NCBI GenBank assembly: GCA_003577315.1 | Contig: QEVK01000004.1 | Location: 71,358-135,357 of the forward strand | Direction: 5' to 3' | Origin: Hyphomicrobiales bacterium | Lineage (GTDB): Bacteria > Pseudomonadota > Alphaproteobacteria > Rhizobiales > Rhizobiaceae | DNA: 64,000 nucleotides | In this document: in pieces, positions 32,389-42,732 of the stretch | Layout: each line of letters starts with the position of its first letter | Numbering within the stretch: the stretch's first letter is position 1 | Position numbers and translations under genes: made by a program | Notes under the pieces: model-generated | The model's input: the letters and a program-made list of their open reading frames with translations, nothing else | Database searches by the model: none | What the model was told of the DNA's origin: nothing

Positions 32389-32399
32389 GACGGACGGGC

Positions 32400-33320
32400 A
32401 TGGGAAGCTTCATTCTCCGGCGCCTGGCGTATGCGATATTGTCGCTGGCGCTGCTTTCGGTGACGATTTTCTTCTTCGTCCGGGTGACCGGAGATCCGGC
32501 TGCGCTTCTGGCGGGCGCCGATGCGTCCGCCGAGCAGATCGAACGCCTGCGGCAGGAGTTCGGGCTGGATCGCAGCATTCCGGTCCAGCTCGTGAGCTTC
32601 CTGTTCGATCTGGTGCGCGGCGATCTGGGGCGCTCGCTGTTCTACAACATCCCCGTGTCCGAGCTCATCATGGCGCGGCTTCCGGCGACGCTGACGATCT
32701 GCGCCGCCACCTTCGCCCTGTCGGTGGCGGTCGGCGTTCCGACAGGCATCTGGACGGCGATCAATCCGGACGGATGGCTCGACCGTGCCGCCCGCGCGAT
32801 CGCCATGTTCGGCATGGCGCTGCCCAGCTTCTGGGCCGGGCTGATCCTCATCCTCGTGTTCAGCGTCAACCTGAACTGGCTTCCGGCGGGAAGCGGGCGG
32901 GGGTTCTCCTCGGTCATCCTGCCGGCGGTCGCGCTGTCGGGCTATTTCATCGCCTCGAACTTCCGCATCACGCGCTCGGCAATGCTCGATGTCCTCAACA
33001 CGGAGTTCATCACCCTGACGCGCGCCAAGGGCCTTGCCGAGCGCCGTATCATTCTGATGCATGCGCTGCGCAGCAGCCTGATCCCGATCGTGACGCTCAG
33101 CGGCATCAACCTCGCGCTGCTGATCAACTCGTCGGTCGCGGTGGAGACCGTCTTCGGCTGGCCGGGTATAGGAACGCTGCTCTTCGACAGCATCGCCATG
33201 CGCGACTTTCCGATGGCGCAGGGCATCGTCGTGGTGATCGGGGTGTTCATCATCCTGTGCAACTTCGTGATCGACGTCCTTTACGCCTATATCGATCCAC
33301 GCATCCGGCTCGCGGCCTGA
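32400..33320 (+). CDS. Peptide-type ABC transporter permease (DppB-like)
   Basis: The 306-residue inner-membrane protein has the DppB/OppB layout: N-terminal helix (RRLAYAILSLALLSVTIFFFV), a large periplasmic loop including DPAALLAGADASAEQIERLRQEFGLD, and five further helices. The coupling loop is TLTRAKGLAERRIILMHALRSSLIP. It starts 11 bases after the binding-protein stop and pairs with the next permease. Confidence 0.93.
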   Translation: MGSFILRRLAYAILSLALLSVTIFFFVRVTGDPAALLAGADASAEQIERLRQEFGLDRSIPVQLVSFLFDLVRGDLGRSLFYNIPVSELIMARLPATLTICAATFALSVAVGVPTGIWTAINPDGWLDRAARAIAMFGMALPSFWAGLILILVFSVNLNWLPAGSGRGFSSVILPAVALSGYFIASNFRITRSAMLDVLNTEFITLTRAKGLAERRIILMHALRSSLIPIVTLSGINLALLINSSVAVETVFGWPGIGTLLFDSIAMRDFPMAQGIVVVIGVFIILCNFVIDVLYAYIDPRIRLAA

Positions 33321-33324
33321 CGTC

Positions 33325-34200
33325 ATGTTCCAGCGACTCCGCTTCCTGCCCAAGGGCGACCCTCTCGCTTCTCCGCACCGCCGGGTTCCCTGGTTCTCGC
33401 TCGGCGTCTTCGCCATGCTTTTCGTCTGCGGCCTGTTTCCGGGGCTTGTCGCGCCGATGGATCCGCTGAAGGCCAACTTCCTGGCCCTCAACGCGCCGCC
33501 GCTGACCACGGCCGGCGGCCAGCTCTATCTGCTCGGCTCCGATCACCTCGGCCGCGATGTCCTGAGCCGCATCGTTCACGGCTCGTCGATCGCCCTTTAC
33601 GTGTCGCTGATCGCCGTGCTGTTCTCGAGCGTGATCGGCACGACGCTTGGCCTTCTGGCGGGATACTATCGTGGCTGGGTCGACCAGCTCGTCATGCGCG
33701 TGGCCGATACCTGGATCGCGCTTCCGACGGTCAGCTTCGCGATCTTCCTGACCGCGATGCGCGAGCCCGGCGCGACCAACATCATCATCGTGATGATCCT
33801 GGTGTTCTGGACGCGCTACGCGCGCATCGTCCGCGGCGAGGTGCTTTCGCTGCGCGAGCGCGATTTCGTCAAGCTGGCCATCACCGCCGGCGCGTCGCCG
33901 CTGCGCATCCTGTTCGTCCACCTTCTGCCCAACGTCATCAACAGCGTGATCGTGCTGGCCACGCTGCTGATCGGCAACGTCATCCTGTCCGAGGCGACGC
34001 TTTCCTTCCTCGGCCTCGGCGTGCCGGCGCCGCACCCGGCATGGGGAGCGATGCTCGCCGACGGCCGCAACGGGCTGATGTCGAACCGCTGGTGGGCGAC
34101 GGTGTTTCCCGGTCTCGCCATCATCCTCGTGGTCGGAGCGTCCAACGTCGCGGGCGACTGGCTCCGCCGCCGACTCGATCCCAATCTGAGAAACCTATGA
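33325..34200 (+). CDS. Peptide-type ABC transporter permease (DppC-like)
   Basis: This 291-residue permease has the DppC features: an N-terminal helix, the periplasmic LLGSDHLGRDVLSRIVHGS block, and the coupling loop KLAITAGASPLRILFVHLLPNVIN. The C-terminal VGASNVAGDWLRRRLDP is family-typical. Four bases separate it from dppB-like, and its stop overlaps the next ATPase start (ATGA). It forms the second half of the channel. Confidence 0.93.
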   Translation: MFQRLRFLPKGDPLASPHRRVPWFSLGVFAMLFVCGLFPGLVAPMDPLKANFLALNAPPLTTAGGQLYLLGSDHLGRDVLSRIVHGSSIALYVSLIAVLFSSVIGTTLGLLAGYYRGWVDQLVMRVADTWIALPTVSFAIFLTAMREPGATNIIIVMILVFWTRYARIVRGEVLSLRERDFVKLAITAGASPLRILFVHLLPNVINSVIVLATLLIGNVILSEATLSFLGLGVPAPHPAWGAMLADGRNGLMSNRWWATVFPGLAIILVVGASNVAGDWLRRRLDPNLRNL

Positions 34201-35206
34201 GCACCCCGATCCCGCCGCACAGTGCGCCTCCCGTCCTGGAAGTGGAGGAGCTTCGCACCAGCCTCGGCAGCCGCCGCGGCAGGGGGAACGTCGTGGACGG
34301 CGTCTCGTTCAGCCTCAGCGCCGGCGAGACGCTCGGCATCGTCGGCGAGTCGGGTTCGGGCAAGACCATGCTGGGAATGTCGCTGCTGCGGCTCCTGCCG
34401 CGGGCCGCGCAGATCGTCTCGGGCAGCATCAGGCTCGACGGCCGCGATATCGTCGGCTGCACCGTCGCCGAGATGCGCGACATCCGCGGCGCCGAGATCG
34501 CGCTCATCCCCCAGGACCCGATGGTCTCGCTCGATCCGCTGTTTCGTGTCGGCACGCAGATCGCCGAGACGCTGCGCGCGCACAAGCCCGTCGCGGCCGG
34601 GCAGGCCATGAGTGAGGCCGTCGAGCTGTTGCGGCGCGTCAACATCCCCGACCCGGAGCTGCGGGCGCAGGCCTATCCGTTCGAGATGTCGGGAGGCATG
34701 CGGCAGCGCGTGGTCGGTGCGATCGGGATTGCCTGCACCCCCAAGGTGCTCATCGCCGACGAGCCGACGACGGCGCTGGACGTCACCGTGCAGGCCCAGT
34801 ACCTCGCCCTCCTGCAGCGCCTCCAGCGCGAGACCGGCGTGGCGTTGATCGTGATCACCCACGACTTCGGCGTCGTCGCACAGATCTGCGACAGGGTCGC
34901 GGTCATGTATGCCGGGCGCATCGTCGAGCAGGCCGAGGTCGGCCGGCTGTTCGACGCGCCTGCCCACCCCTATTCCAGGGCACTGATCGAGGCCAGCGCC
35001 GCCATGGCCAATGAAGGAGGCGGACGCCGCTTCCCGAGCATCCCCGGCGAGCCGCCGCCGCTGTTCGGCCGCGGCGAGGGTTGCGCATTCGCTCCCCGCT
35101 GCGCGTTCGCGCGGGACAGATGCCGCCGCGAGGCGCCGCCGCAGACCTCCGCCGGTCCGGCGGGGCACGCGGTGCGCTGCTTCTATCCGCTCGAGGGAGA
35201 CGCAAG

Positions 35207-35210
<4 letters not shown>
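34197..35210 (+). CDS. Peptide-type ABC transporter ATP-binding protein (DppD-like)
   Basis: From the ATG at 34197 (ATGA overlap) the protein has 337 residues: Walker A GESGSGKTM, signature MSGGMRQRV, Walker B KVLIADEPTTALD and H-switch ITHDF. The C-terminal oligopeptide-transporter extension with clustered cysteines (GCAFAPRCAFARDRC) is present; this element is associated with an iron-sulfur site in some Dpp/Opp ATPases. It powers the importer with the next gene, whose GTG start overlaps its stop. Confidence 0.94.
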
Positions 35211-36196
<986 letters not shown>

Positions 36197-36250
36197 AGCG
36201 TTCCGCCGCCAGAAAGAATTGTCCGGCGTCGCGCGGAACCGGGAATCGCC

Positions 36251-37246
36251 CTACGCGCCGCCGGCCCGGTCGTGAGGTCGGGCCGGCGCGCGCTGGCGCC
36301 GTCCTGCCGCCGTGCCGTTCTTCTCGCCCGCCGCGCGGCTCTCCGCGGCCGCATCCGCCGTGTACTGGCGCGCCAGCGACCAGAACCAGTCGACCACCGC
36401 CGAGTGGTTGTCGCGGTTGCGCAGCAGCCACATCTCCCGGCGCAGGTCGACGCCGGCGATGGGGCGATAGACCATGTTGCTGGCTCGCAAGCTCAGGTCG
36501 TCGAGGCCGTCGAAGGTGAGCAGAAGCAGCCCCTGCATCTGCGCGTAGAGGCGGATGGCCGAACGCTCGGTCTCCGGCATCGGGACGAGGACGGCGCCGG
36601 CGTCCGCGAGCACCTTGTGGATCATCTGCTGCAGCTTGGATTTCACGTTCCGCGGCAGGTTGGCGACGCGCCGGCCGCGTATGTCCTGCGCGGTTATCTC
36701 CTCCTTGGCGGCGAGCGGATCGTCGTGACGCATCCAGAACCCGCCTTCGCTGGAGTGAAAGAACATCGCATCCAGGTCGGACCTGTCGAAGGGCATCGAC
36801 ACGAAGGCGACGTCGATGTCGCGGCGTTGAAGCCGTTCGATCAGGTTGAAGGTCTGCCCGTACAGCACCTCGACGCTGATGCGCGGATGACGCAGCATGA
36901 AACTGTTCACCAGTTCCACGCGCTCGACCATGTAGGCGCTGTAGGCTGCCGCGCCGATGCGCAGGCGCCGCACCTGCGAATGGCGGATCTCGCGCGCGAA
37001 GCCCTGCAGCCGGTCGGCCGCTTCGGCAAATCCGCGTGCATGCTCCAGCAGCGCGCGCCCGTCGGCCGTCAGGGCTACGTGGCGCGTGTTGCGCTCGAAC
37101 AGCCTCACGCCGAGATACTCTTCCAGCTTGCGCACCCGGCGCGACAGCCACGACTGGTCCTTCGACAGCTTTTCGGCCGCCTTTCTGAAAGACATCTCCT
37201 CGGCGACCGCCGCAAAGCAGACGAAGAGGTCGAGATCGATCTGCAT
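36251..37246 (-). CDS. LysR-family transcriptional regulator
   Basis: The ATG at 37246 follows GGGAGAAAGC and gives 331 residues. The N-terminal winged helix is clear (LFVCFAAVAEEMSFRKAAEKLSKDQSWLSRRVRKLEEYLGVRLFERNTRHVALT), and residues 90-300 form a periplasmic-binding-like effector domain. About 30 C-terminal residues beyond the usual end are alanine/arginine-rich. It is divergent from the CoA-transferase operon starting at 37458 and faces a 10-bp inverted repeat (37303-37330). LysR proteins typically activate the divergent operon with a pathway intermediate as inducer. Confidence 0.92.
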   Translation of the reverse strand: MQIDLDLFVCFAAVAEEMSFRKAAEKLSKDQSWLSRRVRKLEEYLGVRLFERNTRHVALTADGRALLEHARGFAEAADRLQGFAREIRHSQVRRLRIGAAAYSAYMVERVELVNSFMLRHPRISVEVLYGQTFNLIERLQRRDIDVAFVSMPFDRSDLDAMFFHSSEGGFWMRHDDPLAAKEEITAQDIRGRRVANLPRNVKSKLQQMIHKVLADAGAVLVPMPETERSAIRLYAQMQGLLLLTFDGLDDLSLRASNMVYRPIAGVDLRREMWLLRNRDNHSAVVDWFWSLARQYTADAAAESRAAGEKNGTAAGRRQRAPARPHDRAGGA

Positions 37247-37302
37247 GCTTTCTCCCGAGGGCCGGCGTGCAGCTACAATCGCACGGCTCCGGCTTTTGGC
37301 AA

Positions 37303-37330
37303 GCCGGTTTCCATGATGCGGGAAACCGGC
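37303..37330. promoter_or_regulatory. Putative LysR binding site: 10-bp inverted repeat in the divergent region
   Basis: GCCGGTTTCC (37303-37312) and GGAAACCGGC (37321-37330) are perfect complements separated by eight bases. The site lies 57 bases upstream of the LysR start codon and 128 upstream of the CoA-transferase start. Size and place fit a LysR recognition site, although the arms lack the textbook T-N11-A core. Confidence 0.55.
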
Positions 37331-37457
37331 GCCGCCCGCTATAGACCCGGACACCTCAATCGGTGCCAAATTGCATTGGACAAGCAATGGACATCCGATC
37401 AGTTTGGCGACCGCCATGCGGCCCTCCGCGCCGATGGCGGACAACTGGAGATTCGGC

Positions 37458-38690
37458 ATGACGACTGGTCGGCCCGCAGACGGGGCGGGGACGCGCGGCG
37501 GCGCGGGCATTCTCGAGGGGATCAGGGTCCTCGACTTCTCCCACCAGCTTTCAGGCCCCTATGCGACCATGATCCTCGGCGACATGGGAGCCACCGTGAT
37601 CAAGGTCGAGTCCCCGGGGCGCGGCGACGGCATCCGCTACGAAGGCAGGATCGCGCCGGAGGTCGGCAGTCACTTCTTCTGGGGCGTCAACCGCAACAAG
37701 CGCTCCATAACCCTCGATCTCAAGCATCCGGAGGGGCTGGCGGTCGCGCTCAGGCTGGCAAGGAGTTGCGACATCGTCGTGGAGAACTTCCGCCCCGGCG
37801 TCATGGACAAGCTCGGCCTGTCCTACGAGGCCGTCCGCGCCGTCAACCCGGACGTCGTCTATCTTTCCATCACCGCCTTCGGCGCCGAGGGGCCGATGGC
37901 GCAGCGTCCCGGGATGGATCTGATCCTCCAGGCGGTCACCGGCGTCATGGGCATTACCGGCGAGGCGAACGACCGTCCGCCGGTGAAGATCGGCCCGCCG
38001 ATCATGGATATGAGCACGGCGCTCTACGGAGTGGCGGCCATGCTCCTTGCCCTGTTCCATCGCGAGCGGACCGGCCAGGGGCAGAAAGCCGACATCTCGA
38101 TGCTGGATTGCGGCGTCAGCCTGATGGCGGCGCAAGCCACGGCGCTGCTGATGGGGACCGGGAAGGAGGGGCGCTTCGGCTCCGGTCACCCCAACCTCGC
38201 GCCCTACCAGGCGTATCGGGACTCGCGGGGCGCGCATTTCATCGTCGCCTGCCTTACCAACACATTCTGGAGGCGGCTGTGCGCGCGGCTGGGTCTCGGC
38301 GAGCTTGTCGACGATCCCAGATTCGCCGACATGGGCGCGCGCAGCCGGCACAAGGACGAGCTGAACGCGGTTCTGGAGCCGATCTTCGCCGGGCGACCGG
38401 CCGACGAATGGGTCGAGCTGCTTGCGCAGGAGGACATTCCCTGCGCGCGGGTGAACATGCCCTCCGAGGCGCTGGCGCTCGACCAGCTCGCCCGCAACGG
38501 CATGGTCGGCGAGATGACCCACCCCGCGGCCGGCGTCCACAAGGTGGTGGCCAGCCCGCTGCACGTCTCGCCGCCGCCCAGGCTCGAGCGCGATGCGCCG
38601 ATGCTCGGCGAGCACACCGGGGAAATCCTTCGCGAGTTCGGCTACACCGACGACGAGATCGAAGGGCTCAGATCGGCCGGAGCGGTCTGA
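37458..38690 (+). CDS. Family III (CaiB/BaiF) CoA-transferase
   Basis: From the ATG at 37458 (TGGAG eight bases upstream) the protein has 410 residues and the standard family order: LEGIRVLDFSHQLSGPYATMILGDMGATVIKVE, NRNKRSITLDLKHPEG, the catalytic Asp in GPPIMDMSTALYGVAAM and the C-terminal APMLGEHTGEILREFGY. An earlier in-frame ATG at 37371 would add 29 residues without family similarity. The enzyme moves CoA between carboxylates (formyl-CoA, carnitinyl-CoA and succinyl-CoA:acid transferases are relatives). It leads the plus-strand set that continues with an AMP-forming ligase. Confidence 0.92.
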   Translation: MTTGRPADGAGTRGGAGILEGIRVLDFSHQLSGPYATMILGDMGATVIKVESPGRGDGIRYEGRIAPEVGSHFFWGVNRNKRSITLDLKHPEGLAVALRLARSCDIVVENFRPGVMDKLGLSYEAVRAVNPDVVYLSITAFGAEGPMAQRPGMDLILQAVTGVMGITGEANDRPPVKIGPPIMDMSTALYGVAAMLLALFHRERTGQGQKADISMLDCGVSLMAAQATALLMGTGKEGRFGSGHPNLAPYQAYRDSRGAHFIVACLTNTFWRRLCARLGLGELVDDPRFADMGARSRHKDELNAVLEPIFAGRPADEWVELLAQEDIPCARVNMPSEALALDQLARNGMVGEMTHPAAGVHKVVASPLHVSPPPRLERDAPMLGEHTGEILREFGYTDDEIEGLRSAGAV

Positions 38691-38725
38691 GAGCTTCCGG
38701 GCCATCTTGGCCGTCGCCTTCGGCA

Positions 38726-38754
38726 GCGCCCCGTCCGGACACCGGGCGGGGCGC
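38726..38754. terminator. Strong GC hairpin after the CoA-transferase gene
   Basis: GCGCCCCGTCCGG, loop ACA and CCGGGCGGGGCGC form a 13-bp stem with one possible G-U wobble. It begins 36 bases after the stop codon. No T-run follows on the plus strand, so it may act as a processing or partial terminator. The next gene starts about 160 bases later. Confidence 0.5.
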
Positions 38755-38916
38755 TGTCGTCATGCTCCTGGTATCGCGGCGATATGGCCGCGGAGTCCTC
38801 AATCGGAGCGGATCGTCCGTAGACGCCGGCCGGCTGCCTAAGCCATCCTGCTGACGGTCCTGGCGGCCAACCGCCCTTGCGGCCACGGCGTGAATCCCCC
38901 CGCGAAGCTCGAAGAA

Positions 38917-40437
38917 ATGAACCTAGCCGACAGAATCCTCGACGTCTTCTCCATCGACCCGCAGGCCGCAGCGCTCGAATATGGCGGCGTCTGGCGGAGC
39001 TGGGCCGAAGTCGCCGGCGCCTGCGCCCGCATCAATGACGTGCTGGGGGCGGCCGGCGTGCCGCGCCACGCGCCCGTCGGCGTCCTGGTGCGCAACCGGC
39101 CGGCCCACGTCGCAGCCTATCTTGCGCTCATCGTCTCGGGGCGGACCATCGTCACGCTCAACCCCATGCAGCCGGCCGAGCTCGTGGCGCGGGAGATCAG
39201 AAGCCTGCGGCTCATGGCCGTGCTGGCCGAGGCCGACGACTGGGGCGAGGAGATGAAGGCGGCCGCGCGCGAGGCGGGCAGCGTCGCGGTCGCGATGCGG
39301 CATTCGGGCGACAGTCCGGCCGACTGCTTGCCCGGCCTCGAGCGTCCGGGTGAGGGGCCGTATCACGAGCCCGTGCCGGACGTGGTCGCACAGATGCTCA
39401 CGAGCGGCACGACCGGGAAGCCGAAGCGCATACCCGTCGCCGCCGGGGCGTTCCTGAAGTCGCTCGAGGCGGGGGTATGGTCGGGCAAGGGCAGCGACAA
39501 CGCCGCCCGGCGCCTCAAGCGGTCGCCGTCCATTCTTTACGTGCCGATGCTGCATATCAGCGGCTTCTACCGCTGCATCTTCGCGTTCTTCGAGGGCCGC
39601 CCCACCGTTCTCATCGACAAGTTCTCCGTCGACGCCTGGCGTGCGGCGGTCGTCACGTACCGCCCCAGAACGATCGGCCTGCCGCCGACCGCCTTGCGGA
39701 TGGTTCTCGACGCGGACCTTCCCCGCGAGGATCTGTCCAGCCTGATGGCGGTGACGGTGGGAACCGCGCCGCTCGACGCCGAGACCCGCAAGGCCTTCGA
39801 GCGCCGCTACGGGATTCCGGTGCTGTGCAACTACGGCGCCACCGAGTTCCTCGGCCCGGTCGCCACCTGGACCCTGGCCGATCATAAATCCTATGCCGAC
39901 AGCAAGGCCGGCAGCGTCGGCCGGGCGATCAGGGGAACACAGTTCCGCATCGTCGACCCGCAGTCGGGGCAGCCGCTGGGCGTCGATGCGGTCGGCATGC
40001 TCGAGGTCCGCTCCGATCGCTTCGGCGACGACGCCGGCTGGGTGCGCACCACCGATCTCGCATCGATCGACGCCGACGGTTTCCTGTTCATGCACGGGCG
40101 CGCCGACGCCGCCATCATCCGCGGCGGCTTCAAGGTGCTGCCGGAAGTGGTCGCCGAGGCGTTGCAGCAGCATCCGCAGGTCCGCGAGGCCGCCGTCGTC
40201 GGCATCCCCGACGAACGGCTGGGCGCCGTGCCGGTGGCGGCGGTCGAGCTCGTGGCCGGCGGCGAGGTCAGCGAGACGGAGCTGATCGGCTTCGTGCGTC
40301 AGCGCCTGACCGTCTATCAGGTGCCGGTGCAGGTCCGCATCGTTCCCGAGCTGCCGCGGACGCCTTCGATGAAAGCCGCGCTGCCGGCGGTCCGTGCCCT
40401 TTTCGAGGGCGACCGCGCCGCGCAGGCCACCGCATGA
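38917..40437 (+). CDS. AMP-forming acyl-CoA ligase (ANL superfamily)
   Basis: From the ATG at 38917 the protein has 506 residues (a GTG at 38890 would add nine). ANL motifs run in order: MLTSGTTGKPKRIP (A3), the YGATEFLG block (A5), TTDLASIDADGFLFMHGRAD (A7) and IIRGGFKVLPEVVAEAL (A8). The catalytic lysine motif near the C-terminus reads RTPSMKAAL where TPSGK is usual, so Lys is kept and Gly is replaced by Met. The acyl-acceptor pocket cannot be assigned. It activates a carboxylic acid to acyl-AMP and then to acyl-CoA. It lies between a CoA-transferase and a MaoC protein, consistent with a pathway through CoA esters. Confidence 0.9.
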   Translation: MNLADRILDVFSIDPQAAALEYGGVWRSWAEVAGACARINDVLGAAGVPRHAPVGVLVRNRPAHVAAYLALIVSGRTIVTLNPMQPAELVAREIRSLRLMAVLAEADDWGEEMKAAAREAGSVAVAMRHSGDSPADCLPGLERPGEGPYHEPVPDVVAQMLTSGTTGKPKRIPVAAGAFLKSLEAGVWSGKGSDNAARRLKRSPSILYVPMLHISGFYRCIFAFFEGRPTVLIDKFSVDAWRAAVVTYRPRTIGLPPTALRMVLDADLPREDLSSLMAVTVGTAPLDAETRKAFERRYGIPVLCNYGATEFLGPVATWTLADHKSYADSKAGSVGRAIRGTQFRIVDPQSGQPLGVDAVGMLEVRSDRFGDDAGWVRTTDLASIDADGFLFMHGRADAAIIRGGFKVLPEVVAEALQQHPQVREAAVVGIPDERLGAVPVAAVELVAGGEVSETELIGFVRQRLTVYQVPVQVRIVPELPRTPSMKAALPAVRALFEGDRAAQATA

Positions 40438-40573
40438 TCGGCCGCCGCGGCGCCCGGGCACGGCGGCGCGGCGCAGCAACCCGTCTCGCCGGCCGCAGGC
40501 CGGAACGAGCCGCAATTCCGCGCCGGCCCGGCCGGCGTCGGGCAGCTTTTCCAGGAGCATGAGAAGAGAAGAG

Positions 40574-41725
40574 ATGAGCGACGACAGCTACGGAAAAATC
40601 ACCGATGAAGGCATTGCGGGCCTGCGCGCCCGCGTCGGCACCGGCTTCGCCGGGCGCCAGCCCTGGCGCACGGAGGTGACGCGCGACACGATCTGGCATG
40701 CCGCGCACGCCATGTCGGACATGAACGAGCTCTACACCGACCCGGAATATGCGCGGCAGTCGCGCTGGGGGCGGCTGGTGTGTCCCTGGCTGGCGATAAG
40801 CGCGTTCGACACGCTGCGCGCCGTCGGTTCGGCCGGCACGGTCTCGGGCCTTCCCGGCGTCCACAGCATCTGGAGCGGCTCCCGCTACGAATGGGAGCGC
40901 CCGCTGTTCGAGGGCGACAGGATCCACTCCAAGTCCTATCTCAAGGACGTGATCGAGAGGCCGAGCTCGTTTGGCGGCGGTCGCTCGCTCTACCAGGCCT
41001 ACGAGGCGCTCTATTTCGACGCCGACAACCGCTATGTCGGCAAGAAGATCGACACCTGGATGCGCATCGAGCGCAAGAAAACCGCCGAAACCAGGAAATA
41101 CGGCGGAAGCGAGCGGCTGGCGAAGTGGACGCCCGAGGAGATCGAGCAATTCCGCGACTACTACCGCAGCTACAAGCGCACCGCGGTGCGCTACTGGGAC
41201 GACGTGGTGGAAGGCGAGGCGGCGGCGAAGGTTCTCAAGGGGCCTCACACCGGCACCGCCGAGATTGCGCTCGAGGCCTATTTCGGCTTCTACCTGATGG
41301 GCAACGAGGTCGCCTACCGCGCCATGGACAAGCATCCCCATCTCTTCGTGCCCAACGAGCAGGGCGTGCCCGAGCCGCCGCAGCGCGTGCACTGGGACAT
41401 GGCGTTCGCCCAGAAGACGCTGGGGCTTCCCGGCGCCTACGATCTCGGCCTGGGCCGTCTCGGCTGGATGTGCCAGTCCGTCACCGACTGGATGGGGGAC
41501 GAGGGCGTGCTGCGCATGATCGACGTCGAGTATCGCGGCTTCCTGTATCTCGGCGACGTCACCTGGTGCTGCGGCAAGGTGGTGCGCAAATACGAGGAGA
41601 ACGGCAAGGCGCTGGTCGATCTCGAAGTGTGGACGGACAACCATCTGGGCGAGCGCACGACGCGCGGCAAGGCCACGGTGGAGCTGCCGAAGCGGCATGT
41701 CCAGGCATCCGCGGGAGACAGGTAG
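40574..41725 (+). CDS. MaoC/FAS1-like double hot-dog dehydratase-family protein
   Basis: The ATG at 40574 follows GAAGAGAAGAG; the protein has 383 residues and the two-hot-dog arrangement of FAS1-like dehydratases. In the N-terminal domain the hydratase motif appears as MSDMNELYTDPEYARQSRWG: Asp is retained but the usual catalytic His (D-x-N-P-L-H) is Tyr. The C-terminal domain (residues 225-375) contains GRLGWMCQSVTDWMGDEG and VEYRGFLYLGDVTW. Because of the His-to-Tyr change it may not be a classical hydratase. Its stop abuts the next start (TAG-ATG). Family and context suggest it handles an acyl-CoA; the reaction is not assigned. Confidence 0.8.
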   Translation: MSDDSYGKITDEGIAGLRARVGTGFAGRQPWRTEVTRDTIWHAAHAMSDMNELYTDPEYARQSRWGRLVCPWLAISAFDTLRAVGSAGTVSGLPGVHSIWSGSRYEWERPLFEGDRIHSKSYLKDVIERPSSFGGGRSLYQAYEALYFDADNRYVGKKIDTWMRIERKKTAETRKYGGSERLAKWTPEEIEQFRDYYRSYKRTAVRYWDDVVEGEAAAKVLKGPHTGTAEIALEAYFGFYLMGNEVAYRAMDKHPHLFVPNEQGVPEPPQRVHWDMAFAQKTLGLPGAYDLGLGRLGWMCQSVTDWMGDEGVLRMIDVEYRGFLYLGDVTWCCGKVVRKYEENGKALVDLEVWTDNHLGERTTRGKATVELPKRHVQASAGDR

Positions 41726-42703
<978 letters not shown>

Positions 42704-42732
42704 CGGCCGCCGCACCCGGCCCCCGGCGAGGA

